This document shows, one piece after another, positions 35,032 through 43,391 of a DNA stretch of 64,000 bases; the stretch's first letter is position 1; each line of letters opens with the position of its first letter. This DNA is from Streptomyces sp. NBC_01288 (GTDB lineage: Bacteria > Actinomycetota > Actinomycetes > Streptomycetales > Streptomycetaceae). Under the pieces are notes generated by a model that made no database searches, was not told the DNA's origin, and saw nothing but the letters and a program-made list of their open reading frames with translations. The stretch lies in the NCBI RefSeq assembly GCF_035982055.1, contig NZ_CP108427.1:5889001-5953000 (forward strand), in the 5' to 3' direction. The position numbers and the translations under genes are program-made.

Positions 35032-35062
35032 GTCACCGGGCGGTTTCTGTCCGCCCGGTGAC
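35032..35062 (-). terminator. Terminator hairpin after the glutathione peroxidase gene
   Basis: GTCACCGGGCGG (35032-35043) and CCGCCCGGTGAC (35051-35062) are perfect 12-bp arms around a 7-base loop, 53 bases past the peroxidase stop on the minus strand. A second, longer interrupted stem lies beyond it (GCCGGTGTCGAG 34938-34949 with CTCGACACCGGC 34994-35005), so the gap before MerR is highly structured. Confidence 0.7.
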
Positions 35063-35115
35063 CAGGACGCTCAGCCCTGCCCCAGGGGCAAGGTCAACAC
35101 CTGCCTACGGCAGTC

Positions 35116-35619
35116 CTAGGCGACGGCCGTCTCCACCGCCGCCACGACCTCCGCCGACTCCGGCTCGGTCTGCGGGGAGAAGCGGGCGGAGACCGTGCCG
35201 TCGCGGCCGATCAGGAACTTCTCGAAGTTCCAGCGGATGTCACCGGTGTGGCCCTCGCCGTCCGCGAAGCCGACGAGGCGGTCGTACAGCTCGTGCCGGC
35301 CGTCCCCGTTGACCTCGACCTTCTCGGTCAGCGGGAAGGTCACGCCGTACGTCGCCGAGCAGAACTCGGCGATCTCCTCGGCGCTGCCGGGCTCCTGCCC
35401 GAGGAACTGGTTGCAGGGCACGCCCAGCACGGTGAAGCCCTGCGCCGCGTACCGCTCCTGGAGCCGCTCAAGGCCCGTGTACTGGGGGGTCAGCCCGCAC
35501 TTGGAGGCCACGTTCACCACGAGGACGGCCTTGCCCGCGTACTGCGAGAGGTCCGCCGAGCCGCCCTTGAGCGACCCGATCTCGACACCGAGGGGGCCCG
35601 TGTTCTCTGTAGTCGTCAT
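35116..35619 (-). CDS. Glutathione peroxidase-family (thioredoxin-type) peroxidase
   Basis: 167 residues. The peroxidatic site is NVASKCGLTPQY, with Cys instead of selenocysteine. The Gln and Trp of the catalytic tetrad are in VPCNQFLGQEPGS and IRWNFEKFLIGRDG. The sequence is full length for the Cys-type family, which uses thioredoxin or mycothiol systems in actinobacteria to reduce hydroperoxides in the cytosol. The start is ATG at 35619. A terminator hairpin follows. A MerR-family regulator is the next gene downstream and could be functionally linked. Confidence 0.93.
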   Translation of the reverse strand: MTTTENTGPLGVEIGSLKGGSADLSQYAGKAVLVVNVASKCGLTPQYTGLERLQERYAAQGFTVLGVPCNQFLGQEPGSAEEIAEFCSATYGVTFPLTEKVEVNGDGRHELYDRLVGFADGEGHTGDIRWNFEKFLIGRDGTVSARFSPQTEPESAEVVAAVETAVA

Positions 35620-35659
35620 AACCGGATGCTAACTCCGGTAAATGTCGTTCTCCCCACGG

Positions 35660-35731
35660 GCCCATGAGCCTCTGCACTCACGGGCCCACACCCCCCTGTG
35701 CTCACGGGCCCACACACCCCCGTACTCACAG
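35660..35731. repeat. Short tandem repeat (about 24-bp units)
   Basis: Three diverged units built on CTCACGGGCCCACA plus a C-rich tract lie between the glutathione peroxidase start and the ArsR-type gene stop, running into the last codons of the latter. No gene is evident in the 106-base gap. Confidence 0.55.
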
Positions 35732-36691
35732 CCCCGCCGCCTTCACCACGACCTCCCCCGCCGCCGTCCGCGAATACAGCACCGACCGCCCCGCCCGCCG
35801 CCGCTCCACCAGACCCGCGTCCAGCAGCACCCGCAGATGCCGCCCCACCGAACCCAGCGCCTGCCCGGTCACGGCGGTCAGCTGGCTGGTGCTCATCGGG
35901 GAGCCGAGCAGCATCAGCACGGCCGCCCGCGAGGGGCCCAGCAGCGCGCCCAGGCTCTCGGGCACCGCGCGCGAGCCGTGGTCGGCGAGGACGCCCGCGC
36001 ACGGGTAGACGATGGCGTACCGGTCCGGTGCCTCCCACGACACCCATCCGCTCTTCGGCGTGACGGGCATGAGGAGCAGCTCCGCGCCGGAGACCTCCCG
36101 CGGTGGATTCGCGTGCAGGTTGATCTGTAGCCGGCTCTCCCCGAGCCACCGCGTCCGCCCCGGCTGAAGGGCGTCCAGCACGGCCGCCCAGCCGCCCTGG
36201 CTCACCTGCGCGGTCCGGGCGACCACATCGGCCTCCAGGACCCGCCGGCGCCGCGCCCAGTGCGGCCGTACGGTCTCCTCCCAGACGTACTCCAGGAGAC
36301 GGGCCGCCCGCTCGGGCAGGTCGTCGCGCTCCAGGGCGGCGGGGTGCGGCCCGGCGAGCGAGACGCGGAGGTTGTCCCGCGCGTCCTCGGGCCGGGTCTC
36401 CCGGACCCGCGCGACGGTCTCGGCGAACGACTCCCGGTCCGTCTGGGTCGGGCAGAAGAAGTCGGCGATCCAGGACCGCCCGAGCGCGGCCCGCACCAGC
36501 GCTCCGGTGGCCGGGTCGGCCGCCAACAGCGCCCGGTAGCCCGGCAGATGGTCGCGCAGCCACGCTTGTTCGCCGGGGTGCGCGCCCACCCCCGCGTGCA
36601 GCAGTTTCAGCGCGGCGAAGGTCTCCGCGAACGACGACAGCACGAACCGGCTCCGGGCCAGGGTGTCCGCGTTGAGCTGCCACAACCCCAT
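35726..36691 (-). CDS. ArsR-like winged-helix regulator with long N-terminal domain
   Basis: 321 residues from the ATG at 36691 (MGLWQLNADTLARSRFVLSS). The C-terminal ~80 residues hold the HTH: LGPSRAAVLMLLGSPMSTSQ, LTAVTGQALGSVGRHLRVLL, DAGLVERRRAGRSVLYSRT. The N-terminal ~230 residues form the helical domain common to streptomycete DUF5937-type ArsR proteins (WEETVRPHWARRRRVLEADV, GRTRWLGESRLQINLHANPP). It is divergent from an MFS transporter with 71 bases between the starts, a classic regulator-exporter pair. It probably represses the transporter. Confidence 0.83.
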   Translation of the reverse strand: MGLWQLNADTLARSRFVLSSFAETFAALKLLHAGVGAHPGEQAWLRDHLPGYRALLAADPATGALVRAALGRSWIADFFCPTQTDRESFAETVARVRETRPEDARDNLRVSLAGPHPAALERDDLPERAARLLEYVWEETVRPHWARRRRVLEADVVARTAQVSQGGWAAVLDALQPGRTRWLGESRLQINLHANPPREVSGAELLLMPVTPKSGWVSWEAPDRYAIVYPCAGVLADHGSRAVPESLGALLGPSRAAVLMLLGSPMSTSQLTAVTGQALGSVGRHLRVLLDAGLVERRRAGRSVLYSRTAAGEVVVKAAGL

Positions 36692-36762
36692 TCGCCCACC
36701 CCCGTGTTTCGCGTCCGGGCGAAAGAATAGGACCCCTGCCCGCACCCCCGCAGACTCCGCGC

Positions 36763-37950
36763 ATGCGCAGCTACCGCGAGCTCTTCCGCACCCCCGAATA
36801 CACCCCGTTCTTCTTCTCCTTCGCCGCCCAGAACGCGGCCCTCACGATCAGCGGCCTGGCGCTCGCGACCCTCGTCTACAGGGCGACGGCCTCGCCCTTA
36901 CTGTCGGCCGTGAGCATGTTCGGCCCGCAGCTCGCCCAGATGCTGGGCGCGACGTTCTTCCTCTCGGGCGCCGACCGTCTGCCCCCACGGGTCACCCTGA
37001 CCGGCATCAACACCGCCTTCGCCGGCTGTACGGTCCTGCTGGCGCTCCCCGGTCTGCCGATCGGCGCGATCTTCGCCGTCGTGTTCCTCCAGGGCCTGAT
37101 CGCCTCCCTGGGCGGCGGGGTGAGCGGCGGCCTGCTGAACGAGATCCTGCCCAAGAACGGCTACCTGCTGGGCCGTTCGGTCTTCAACATGGCCTCGGGC
37201 CTGATGCAGGTGACGGGCTTCGCGACGGGCGGAGCCCTCCTGGCGCTGCTCTCTCCCCGCGTCTGTCTCCTCCTCGCGGCGGCGCTGTACGCGACGACGG
37301 CCCTGGTCCTCCGCCTCGGCCTGTCGGCCCGCCCACCCCGCGCGGCGGGCCGCCCGTCGGTGGCCGCGACCTGGCGCACGAACGCCCTCCTGTGGTCCTC
37401 CCGCCCCCGCCGCCTCACCTACCTCGGCATGTGGATCCCCAACGGCCTGATCGTCGGCTGCGAATCCCTCTACGTCTCCTACGACTCCGGTTCCGCCGGA
37501 GTCCTGTTCGCGAGCGCGGCCCTGGGCATGTTCGTGGGCGACCTGACCCTGGGCCGCTTCATCCCGCGCACCCTGCGCACCCGCCTGGACATCCCCCTCC
37601 GCCTCCTCCTGGCCACCCCGTACCTGCTGTTCGCCCTCCACCCGGGCCTGCTCTGGTCCGCCCTGGCGGTCTGCGTCGCCTCCATCGGCTACGGCGCGAG
37701 CCTCGTCCTCCAGGAACGCCTGATGGAACTCACCCCCGACGAACTCGCGGGCCACGCCCTCGGCCTCCGTTCCGCAGGCATGCTCACCATGCAGGGCGTC
37801 GGCGCGGCCCTCGCGGGCACGGTCGCCCAACTCACCTCACCGGCAACGGCGATGACCCTGATGGCCGTGGCGTCGGCAGCGGTGACCCTGGTACTGGCGG
37901 TGCTCGGCCGGCAGGTACGGGGGGAGGTCGCGGAGGTGCAAACGGCTTAA
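36763..37950 (+). CDS. MFS transporter
   Basis: 395 residues with about 11-12 membrane segments, ATG at 36763. YTPFFFSFAAQNAALTISGL, LLALPGLPIGAIFAVVFLQG, SGLMQVTGFATGGALLALL and LRSAGMLTMQGVGAALAGTV are typical of the 12-TM drug/solute exporter group. The N-terminus starts close to the first helix, as usual. It is divergently transcribed from an ArsR-type regulator, so small-molecule export under that repressor is the likely role; the substrate is unknown. A hairpin terminator follows directly. Confidence 0.88.
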   Translation: MRSYRELFRTPEYTPFFFSFAAQNAALTISGLALATLVYRATASPLLSAVSMFGPQLAQMLGATFFLSGADRLPPRVTLTGINTAFAGCTVLLALPGLPIGAIFAVVFLQGLIASLGGGVSGGLLNEILPKNGYLLGRSVFNMASGLMQVTGFATGGALLALLSPRVCLLLAAALYATTALVLRLGLSARPPRAAGRPSVAATWRTNALLWSSRPRRLTYLGMWIPNGLIVGCESLYVSYDSGSAGVLFASAALGMFVGDLTLGRFIPRTLRTRLDIPLRLLLATPYLLFALHPGLLWSALAVCVASIGYGASLVLQERLMELTPDELAGHALGLRSAGMLTMQGVGAALAGTVAQLTSPATAMTLMAVASAAVTLVLAVLGRQVRGEVAEVQTA

Positions 37951-37964
37951 GGGGAAGAGGTGTT

Positions 37965-38006
37965 GGGGCGCCCGGCGGGAGGGGCAAGAACCGTGCCGGG
38001 CGCCCC
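37965..38006 (+). terminator. Terminator hairpin after the MFS gene
   Basis: GGGGCGCCCGGC (37965-37976) and GCCGGGCGCCCC (37995-38006) form a perfect 12-bp stem with an 18-base loop, followed by a pyrimidine-rich GTCGTCTTCCCTTTCC. It begins 14 bases after the stop codon. Confidence 0.75.
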
Positions 38007-38055
38007 GTCGTCTTCCCTTTCCCTACGCCGGCCATCGGTCGCGGAGTCACGCATG

Positions 38056-38150
38056 TCGAGGGAGCACCTGTTGCCGCTGGAGTCCTCGTCACCTCAACCA
38101 CCGGGGGCCGGCGCCTTGTTGGGGTACTGCGGCTGCCTTGGAGACGCGCC
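38056..38150 (+). repeat. Diverged duplicate of the start region of the M23 gene
   Basis: Within the 333-base gap 37951-38283, the DNA around 38060-38150 repeats the ribosome-site and first codons of the gene at 38284. CGAGGGAGCACCTGTTG corresponds to CGAGGGGAGCCCCCGTTG. The encoded SSSPQPPGAGALL matches PSSPQPPEAAALL. The copy is even in the same frame. I take it as a tandem-duplication relic rather than a longer gene start, because the intervening codons (RRPPHRRARRG) look non-coding. Confidence 0.5.
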
Positions 38151-38283
38151 CCCGGGCCGCCGCATCGTCATGCCCGCCGGGGGACCCCTTGTTGACATCG
38201 GAGTCGCCATGGCGGCCCCGGAGCACCGCCCCGCTTCCCCGCGCCGGCCACCGCATCGCCGCGCCCGCCGAGGGGAGCCCCCG

Positions 38284-39474
38284 TTGAATCCCGAGCCGTC
38301 GTCGCCCCAACCCCCAGAAGCCGCAGCCCTGTTGAGGTTCCTCACGGCAGCCCCGGAGGAGCGCCCCCGCCTCGCCCCGCGCGTCGCGGACGCGGTCGGC
38401 GTCGAGGCCCTGGAACGGATCGTCCAGGCGACCCTCGCCCGCACCGGCCGCCCCGTCACCGTGGCGGACAGCCCCGACGGCCTGCTCGTGACCGGTGAGG
38501 AGGGTCAGGTGCGTGCCTGGGCCCGTGTGACGTCGGATGGTGAACTCGCCGCCCTGTACCTCGAAGGCGGCCTCCACACCCCGGCCCGCAGGCGCCGACT
38601 CCGGCTGCCGTACGGCCTGTTGGTCGTTCTGCTCGCCCTCTGCAACGTCGTCGCCCTCTGGACGGCGACCGACCGCACCGCCTGGTTCACCGACCTGACG
38701 GTCCTCGCCGTCTGCTGCGTCCTCGCCGAAGGCCTCGGTGCCCCCGCCCAGCAGCCGCGCCTGCCGCGTCGTACGGTCGAGGCGGGAGTCGTCGTAGCCG
38801 CCCTCGGGTCCGTGTTCCGGCTGGGCGGACTGCCGTCGGGGGACGGGGTGTTGGGGCTTGCGGGCGGGGGCGTACTGCTGGTGGCGCTCGTCGTGCTGGT
38901 CGCCGTCGCGCGGATGTACACCTGGCGGGCACCGCTCTCGCGGCCGTTGCGGTTTCCGTTGGAGGGGGAGTGGTACGTCGTTCACGGTGGGGGCCGGCCG
39001 CTCAATCATCATGCCCGGATACCCGAACAGCGGGGCGCGGTCGACCTGGTGGGGCTGGGGCGGTACGGGACCCGTACGCGCCGCGACCACGAGCTGAGCG
39101 CGTTCGCCGCCTACGGACGGGCCGTGCGGGCCCCGTGCGACGGGCTGGTGATTTCCGCCGAGGGGGCGATCGAGGACCAGGACGCGCGGCCGGGCGGGCG
39201 TGCTCGCTATCAACCCCTGTACGGGAACCACGTGTTCATCGACACGGGGCGGGAGATCGTCAAACTGGCCCATCTGCGGGCCGGTTCACTGACGGTGAGC
39301 CTGGGGGAGACGGTGCGCGTGGGGCAACTCATAGGAGAGACAGGCAATTCCGGCAACACCAGCGAGCCGCATCTCCACCTGCACGCGGAGCGTGACGGGG
39401 TCGGCCTCGACCTGCGGTTCACCGATGTTCCGGGGCGGCTGTACCGGGGGAGGGTGATCCGTGCTTTTAGGTGA
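38284..39474 (+). CDS. Membrane-anchored M23-type (LytM) peptidase
   Basis: 396 residues from the TTG at 38284 (LNPEPSSPQPPEAAALLRFL), with GAGGGGAG upstream. Residues ~1-100 form a cytosolic domain (LERIVQATLARTGRPVTVAD). Four hydrophobic segments follow: LLVVLLALCNVVALWTA, LTVLAVCCVLAEG, VEAGVVVAALGSVFRLGG and GGVLLVALVVLVAVARM. The C-terminal domain has the M23 pattern: HARIPEQRGAVDLVGLG, VRAPCDGLVISAEG, YGNHVFIDTGREIVKLAHLR and GETGNSGNTSEPHLHLHAE, with HLHLH as the metal-binding end. The first metal ligand (normally H..Y.D) is less clear, so activity is not certain. It may be a cell-wall endopeptidase or sensor. The stop overlaps a possible start of the next gene. Confidence 0.8.
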   Translation: MNPEPSSPQPPEAAALLRFLTAAPEERPRLAPRVADAVGVEALERIVQATLARTGRPVTVADSPDGLLVTGEEGQVRAWARVTSDGELAALYLEGGLHTPARRRRLRLPYGLLVVLLALCNVVALWTATDRTAWFTDLTVLAVCCVLAEGLGAPAQQPRLPRRTVEAGVVVAALGSVFRLGGLPSGDGVLGLAGGGVLLVALVVLVAVARMYTWRAPLSRPLRFPLEGEWYVVHGGGRPLNHHARIPEQRGAVDLVGLGRYGTRTRRDHELSAFAAYGRAVRAPCDGLVISAEGAIEDQDARPGGRARYQPLYGNHVFIDTGREIVKLAHLRAGSLTVSLGETVRVGQLIGETGNSGNTSEPHLHLHAERDGVGLDLRFTDVPGRLYRGRVIRAFR

Positions 39475-39614
39475 CCACAGGCATCCTTGACAGCGTGCGT
39501 ACTGTTTCGCGACGTTTGAGCCCTGCCGAACTGTTCGTGTCTCGTCGTACCTTGGGATACGTAGGCAGGACGCGGACGACGCGTCGTGGGGGAAATGTGG
39601 GGGGACGGTCGCCC

Positions 39615-40745
39615 ATGCGATCCATGCGATCCGCCGGCAAGGCGGACATCACGATCCACAGACCGGAGGAGCTCACCACCACGCTCCGCCAGGCCTGGCA
39701 CAAGGCGATGGACGAGTCGCCGGACTACGCGAACCCTTTCCTGGCACCGGAGTTCGCGGACGGCGTCGGCCGCCACCGCGGCGGCGCGCAGGTGGCGGTT
39801 CTGCACGAGGGCGGGGAGCCGGTCGGCTTCTTCCCGTACGAGCGCAACCCCGTCGGCGTCGGCCGGGCCATCGGGCTGGGCCTCTCCGACTGCCAGGCCC
39901 TGGTGCACCGGCCCGGTGTCACCTGGGACGTCCAGCAACTCCTGCGGGCCTGCGGCCTGTCGGTCTTCGAGTTCGACCATCTCGTCGAGGAGCAGCAGCC
40001 GTTCGGCCGCCACGTCACCGGCACCTTCGCGTCCCCGGTGATCGACCTGAAGGACGGCGACGGCGAGGTCCCCTACCCGGAGTGGCTGCGCGGCGCGTAC
40101 CCGGGCATCGCCAAGACGACCCTGAAGAAGGAACGCCGCCTCGGCCGCGACCTCGGCGAGATGCGCTTCGTGTACGACGAACGCGACCCCGAGGTGCTGC
40201 ACACGCTGATGCGCTGGAAGTCGGCCCAGTACCGCAGGACCGGCCGCATGGACCGTTTCGCGCGCCCGTGGATCGTGGACCTGGTGGACCACCTGTTCCG
40301 CGTCCGCGAGGAACACTTCACCGGCATCCTGTCGGTCCTCTACGCCGGCGACCGCCCCGTGGCGGCCCACTTCGGCCCGACGTCCCGCACGCTGTTCGCC
40401 GCCTGGTTCACGGCGTACGACCCCGAACTCCGGTACTACTCCCCGGGGTTGATCATGCACCTCAGGATGGCCGAGGAGGCGGGCCGGCACGGCGTGCGTC
40501 TCATGGACCTGGGGCGCGGCGACAAGGAGTGGAAGGACTGGCTCAAGACCCGCGAGCTGCGGGTCGGCGAGGGCTTCGCGACCCGCCCCCACCCGGTCGC
40601 GGCGGCCCACCGTCTGTGGCGCCGCCCGGTCCGCGGCCTGCGCAACACGGTCCTGGCGCACCAGTCCCTGCGCGACCCGGCGGACCGTCTCCTCAAGACG
40701 GTGGGCACGCTGCGTACGACGGGCAGGGTGCCGTCGAAGAAGTGA
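39615..40745 (+). CDS. GNAT/BioF2-like (CelD/FemX-type) acyltransferase
   Basis: 376 residues from the ATG at 39615 (MRSMRSAGKADITIHRPEEL), with a G-run upstream. The frame also extends to a GTG at 39471 that overlaps the M23 stop by 4 bases, so a coupled 424-residue version is possible. Motifs NPFLAPEFADGVGRHRGGAQ, EPVGFFPYERNPVGVGRAIG, DRPVAAHFGPTSRTLFAAW and MDLGRGDKEWKDWLKTREL belong to the BioF2-like acetyltransferase domain. This domain is found in polysaccharide and peptidoglycan-bridge enzymes. The neighbouring M23 peptidase suggests envelope biogenesis. Substrate unknown. A terminator-like hairpin follows. Confidence 0.82.
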   Translation: MRSMRSAGKADITIHRPEELTTTLRQAWHKAMDESPDYANPFLAPEFADGVGRHRGGAQVAVLHEGGEPVGFFPYERNPVGVGRAIGLGLSDCQALVHRPGVTWDVQQLLRACGLSVFEFDHLVEEQQPFGRHVTGTFASPVIDLKDGDGEVPYPEWLRGAYPGIAKTTLKKERRLGRDLGEMRFVYDERDPEVLHTLMRWKSAQYRRTGRMDRFARPWIVDLVDHLFRVREEHFTGILSVLYAGDRPVAAHFGPTSRTLFAAWFTAYDPELRYYSPGLIMHLRMAEEAGRHGVRLMDLGRGDKEWKDWLKTRELRVGEGFATRPHPVAAAHRLWRRPVRGLRNTVLAHQSLRDPADRLLKTVGTLRTTGRVPSKK

Positions 40746-40768
40746 CGATGCGGCACGATCCATCGGCG

Positions 40769-40799
40769 AGGGGCCCTGGACCGGAAGGTCGGGGCCTCT
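40769..40799 (+). terminator. Terminator-like hairpin after the acyltransferase gene
   Basis: AGGGGCCCTGGACC (40769-40782) pairs with GGTCGGGGCCTCT (40787-40799) around a GGAA tetraloop, with one bulge and two wobble pairs, then TTTCG. It lies 23 bases past the stop. Confidence 0.6.
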
Positions 40800-40942
40800 T
40801 TCGCGCTCCGGGCCGGTCGGGTCGTAGGAGATCCGCCCCCGTCACCTGTACGACAGGCGCTCGTGGTAGACAACGCCGATGATGGTCGGGGCTGTTGTGC
40901 CCGGCCCGCGGGCGACCGCGCGACAACAGGAAGGGGTAACCC

Positions 40943-42052
40943 GTGCTTCTGAAGACCTTCCGCTGGTCGTTCGCGGTCACCGCGCTCGGCCTGGCCCTGG
41001 GAGTCTGGTACGGCGGCTGGACGGCGTTCGGGGTCATCGCGATCCTGGCCGTGCTGGAGATCTCGCTGTCGTTCGACAACGCGGTGGTCAACGCCGGGAT
41101 CCTGAAGAAGATGTCGGCCTTCTGGCAGAAGATCTTCCTCACGGTGGGCGTCCTGATCGCGGTCTTCGGGATGCGGCTGGCGTTCCCGGTCGTGATCGTC
41201 GCGGTGACGGCGAAGCTCAATCCGTACGACGCGGTCCACCTGGCCCTGACCGACAAGAACCGCTACGAACAGCTGGTCACCGACGCGCACCCGGCGATCG
41301 CGGCCTTCGGCGGCATGTTCCTGCTGATGATCTTCCTGGACTTCATCTTCGAGGACCGCGACATCAAGTGGCTCGGCTGGCTGGAACGCCCCCTGGCCAG
41401 GCTCGGCAAGGTCGACATGCTGTCGGTCTGCATCGCCCTGATCGTCCTCCTCGTCACCTCGTTCACCTTCGCGGCCCACGCCCACCAGCACGGTGGCGCC
41501 CACGCGGACAAGGCCCAGACGGTTCTGGTCTCGGGCATCGCCGGTCTGATCACGTACATGATCGTCGGCGGCCTCTCGGGCTTCTTCGAGGACCGGTTGG
41601 AGGCGGAGGAGGAACGGGAGCGGGAGAGCGACCGCTCGGCGGTCGTCCTCGCCGGCCAGGCCGCGTTCTTCATGTTCCTGTACCTCGAAGTCCTCGACGC
41701 GTCCTTCTCCTTCGACGGCGTGATCGGCGCGTTCGCCATCACCAACGACATCGTGCTGATGGCGCTGGGCCTGGGCATCGGCGCGATGTACGTCCGTTCC
41801 CTGACGGTGTACCTGGTCCGCCAGGGCACCCTCGACGACTACGTCTACCTGGAGCACGGCGCGCACTACGCGATCGGCGCCCTGGCCGTGATCCTGATGG
41901 TGACCATCCAGTACCAGATCAACGAGGTCATCACCGGGCTCGTGGGGGTCGTGCTGATCGGGTGGTCGTTCTGGTCATCGGTGCGGCGGAACCGGGCGCT
42001 GGCGGAGGGGGAGGGGACGGCTGAGCCCGTGGACGCGACGAAGGTTCCGTAG
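40943..42052 (+). CDS. DUF475/TerC-family integral membrane protein
   Basis: 369 residues, GTG start with GGAAGGGG upstream. About nine membrane segments. The TerC signature acidic residues are in IAILAVLEISLSFDNAVVNA and FLYLEVLDASFSFDGVIGAF, where Asp/Glu within membrane helices may bind or pass metal ions. A His-rich loop (HAHQHGGAHADKA) and a charged loop (RLEAEEERERESDR) separate the two halves. TerC relatives are linked to tellurite resistance and Mn2+ export or metalation of secreted proteins. The precise function of this branch is not known. It stands as a single gene. Confidence 0.88.
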   Translation: MLLKTFRWSFAVTALGLALGVWYGGWTAFGVIAILAVLEISLSFDNAVVNAGILKKMSAFWQKIFLTVGVLIAVFGMRLAFPVVIVAVTAKLNPYDAVHLALTDKNRYEQLVTDAHPAIAAFGGMFLLMIFLDFIFEDRDIKWLGWLERPLARLGKVDMLSVCIALIVLLVTSFTFAAHAHQHGGAHADKAQTVLVSGIAGLITYMIVGGLSGFFEDRLEAEEERERESDRSAVVLAGQAAFFMFLYLEVLDASFSFDGVIGAFAITNDIVLMALGLGIGAMYVRSLTVYLVRQGTLDDYVYLEHGAHYAIGALAVILMVTIQYQINEVITGLVGVVLIGWSFWSSVRRNRALAEGEGTAEPVDATKVP

Positions 42053-42094
42053 CCGGGTCGGCTGGCCGGCTGCCGCTCGCCCGGTACTCCGCGG

Positions 42095-42547
42095 TCAGTC
42101 GAACCAGACGACGAGCCGCACGTTCTCCGCGCCGTGGAGTCCGCCGAGCGTCCGCATGACCTCCCACGTGGGCCGCCAGTAGCTGGCGTCTCCCGCGACC
42201 GCACGACGGCTGCGCGTGCCGGAACGGTCGGTCTCGTCCCAGTCGGCGGCGGCCAGTTCGTCCCCGGTGATCCAGGTGGTGCTGTGGACATGGTCGGGCC
42301 CGCCGTACGCGGCGAAGGTGGCGCGCATCTCGTCGGAGGCGTCCACCGGCAGCCCTCGCCCCTCGGCCAGCGGCCGGAACCCGTAGGAGTTGCGCACCCC
42401 GAAGAGACAGGCGAGCGCGTCGTACGCGTTGCCGGTGTCGAGGACGATCAGATCGATCGCGCCCACCCAGACGGAGTCCTCGTCGTCCACGCCCCAGATC
42501 CGGGCGCCCGGCCTGCACTCGATCATTCCGCTCACGTCGGTGGACAT
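42095..42547 (-). CDS. Small conserved protein, function unknown
   Basis: 150 residues, ATG at 42547. I do not recognise the family. It contains GMIECRPGARIWGVDDEDSV, AIDLIVLDTGNAYDALACLF, RGLPVDASDEMRATFAAYGG and WEVMRTLGGLHGAENVRLVV. It is acidic, has no signal peptide and no membrane segment, and composition matches its surroundings, so it is a cytosolic protein typical of Streptomyces lineage-specific genes. It is downstream of the response regulator on the same strand with a 74-base gap. Confidence 0.65.
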   Translation of the reverse strand: MSTDVSGMIECRPGARIWGVDDEDSVWVGAIDLIVLDTGNAYDALACLFGVRNSYGFRPLAEGRGLPVDASDEMRATFAAYGGPDHVHSTTWITGDELAAADWDETDRSGTRSRRAVAGDASYWRPTWEVMRTLGGLHGAENVRLVVWFD

Positions 42548-42621
42548 GCTCGGATTGTGGCGGGCGGGGGCGGCGGTTGTCCTGCGGGTTCACGGCGTGC
42601 GCTGCGCCCCGCGCGCCACCC

Positions 42622-43296
42622 TCACGTGGGCATTCCCCGCTCCGCCAGGCCGCTCTCGTACGCGATGATGACCAGCTGGGCGCGGTCGCGGGCGGGGAGT
42701 TTGGTCAGGAGGCTGCCGATGTGGGTCTTCACGGTCGGCATGCTGATGGTGAGGTGCTCGGAGATCTCGGCGTTGGAGAGGCCGTTGGCGATCAGGGCGA
42801 GGACCTCGTGTTCGCGTTTGGTGAGGCCGACCAGGCGGGGCGCGGGACGCGGGGTCTCGCCCCGGCGGGAGAAGTTGGCGATCAGACGGCGGGTGACCGT
42901 GGGGGCCAGGACGCCCTCGCCGGTGGCGATGACCCGGATGCCGTCGACCAGGTCGGACGGTGAGGCGTCCTTCAGCATGAAGCCGCTCGCGCCCGCCTGG
43001 AGGGCCGGGTAGACGTACTCGTCCATGTCGAACATGGTCAGGGCCAGCACCCGGACACCGGCCAGTGTCTCGTCGGAGCAGATCTCCCGGGTGGCCGCGA
43101 TGCCGTCGAGGACCGGCATCCGGAGGTCCATCAGGACGACGTCCGGGGCGAGTTCGCGGGCGAGCCGGACCGCCGTGGCGCCGTCGCCCGCCTCGCCGAC
43201 GACCTCCATGCCGGGGGTGGAGTCGACGAGGACCCGGAAGCTCCCGCGCAGCAGGGCCTGGTCGTCCGCGATCAGTACCCGGACCGCCTCGGCCAT
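42622..43296 (-). CDS. NarL/FixJ-type response regulator, probable regulator of the lasso cluster
   Basis: 224 residues, ATG at 43296 with GGGGAGCG upstream. It is a complete receiver: VRVLIADDQALL (acidic pocket), DVVLMDLRMPVLDG (phosphoacceptor Asp), LALTMFD (Thr) and GFMLKDASP (Lys). The LuxR HTH is LTKREHEVLALIANG then LSNAEISEHLTISMPTVKTH. No kinase is adjacent. The nearest is the HisKA_3 kinase at 52647-53789, at the other end of the lasso cluster. The gene lies 95 bases past the operon's last gene in the same direction, so it is likely co-expressed with it and may autoregulate the cluster. Confidence 0.9.
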   Translation of the reverse strand: MAEAVRVLIADDQALLRGSFRVLVDSTPGMEVVGEAGDGATAVRLARELAPDVVLMDLRMPVLDGIAATREICSDETLAGVRVLALTMFDMDEYVYPALQAGASGFMLKDASPSDLVDGIRVIATGEGVLAPTVTRRLIANFSRRGETPRPAPRLVGLTKREHEVLALIANGLSNAEISEHLTISMPTVKTHIGSLLTKLPARDRAQLVIIAYESGLAERGMPT

Positions 43297-43391
43297 GCCC
43301 GCTCCCCGGTTCCTCGTTCGCTCGTAGAGCCTGGTGACGTGGGGCATCTTAGCCAGGCTTTCTCGTCAACTCGGCCGACCCGCAGGGCACT

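Noticed and set aside
34893..35036. N-terminal extension of the MerR regulator
   Set aside because: The extra codons are Arg/Glu-rich, overlap the structured hairpin region, and homologous MerR proteins start just before the HTH.
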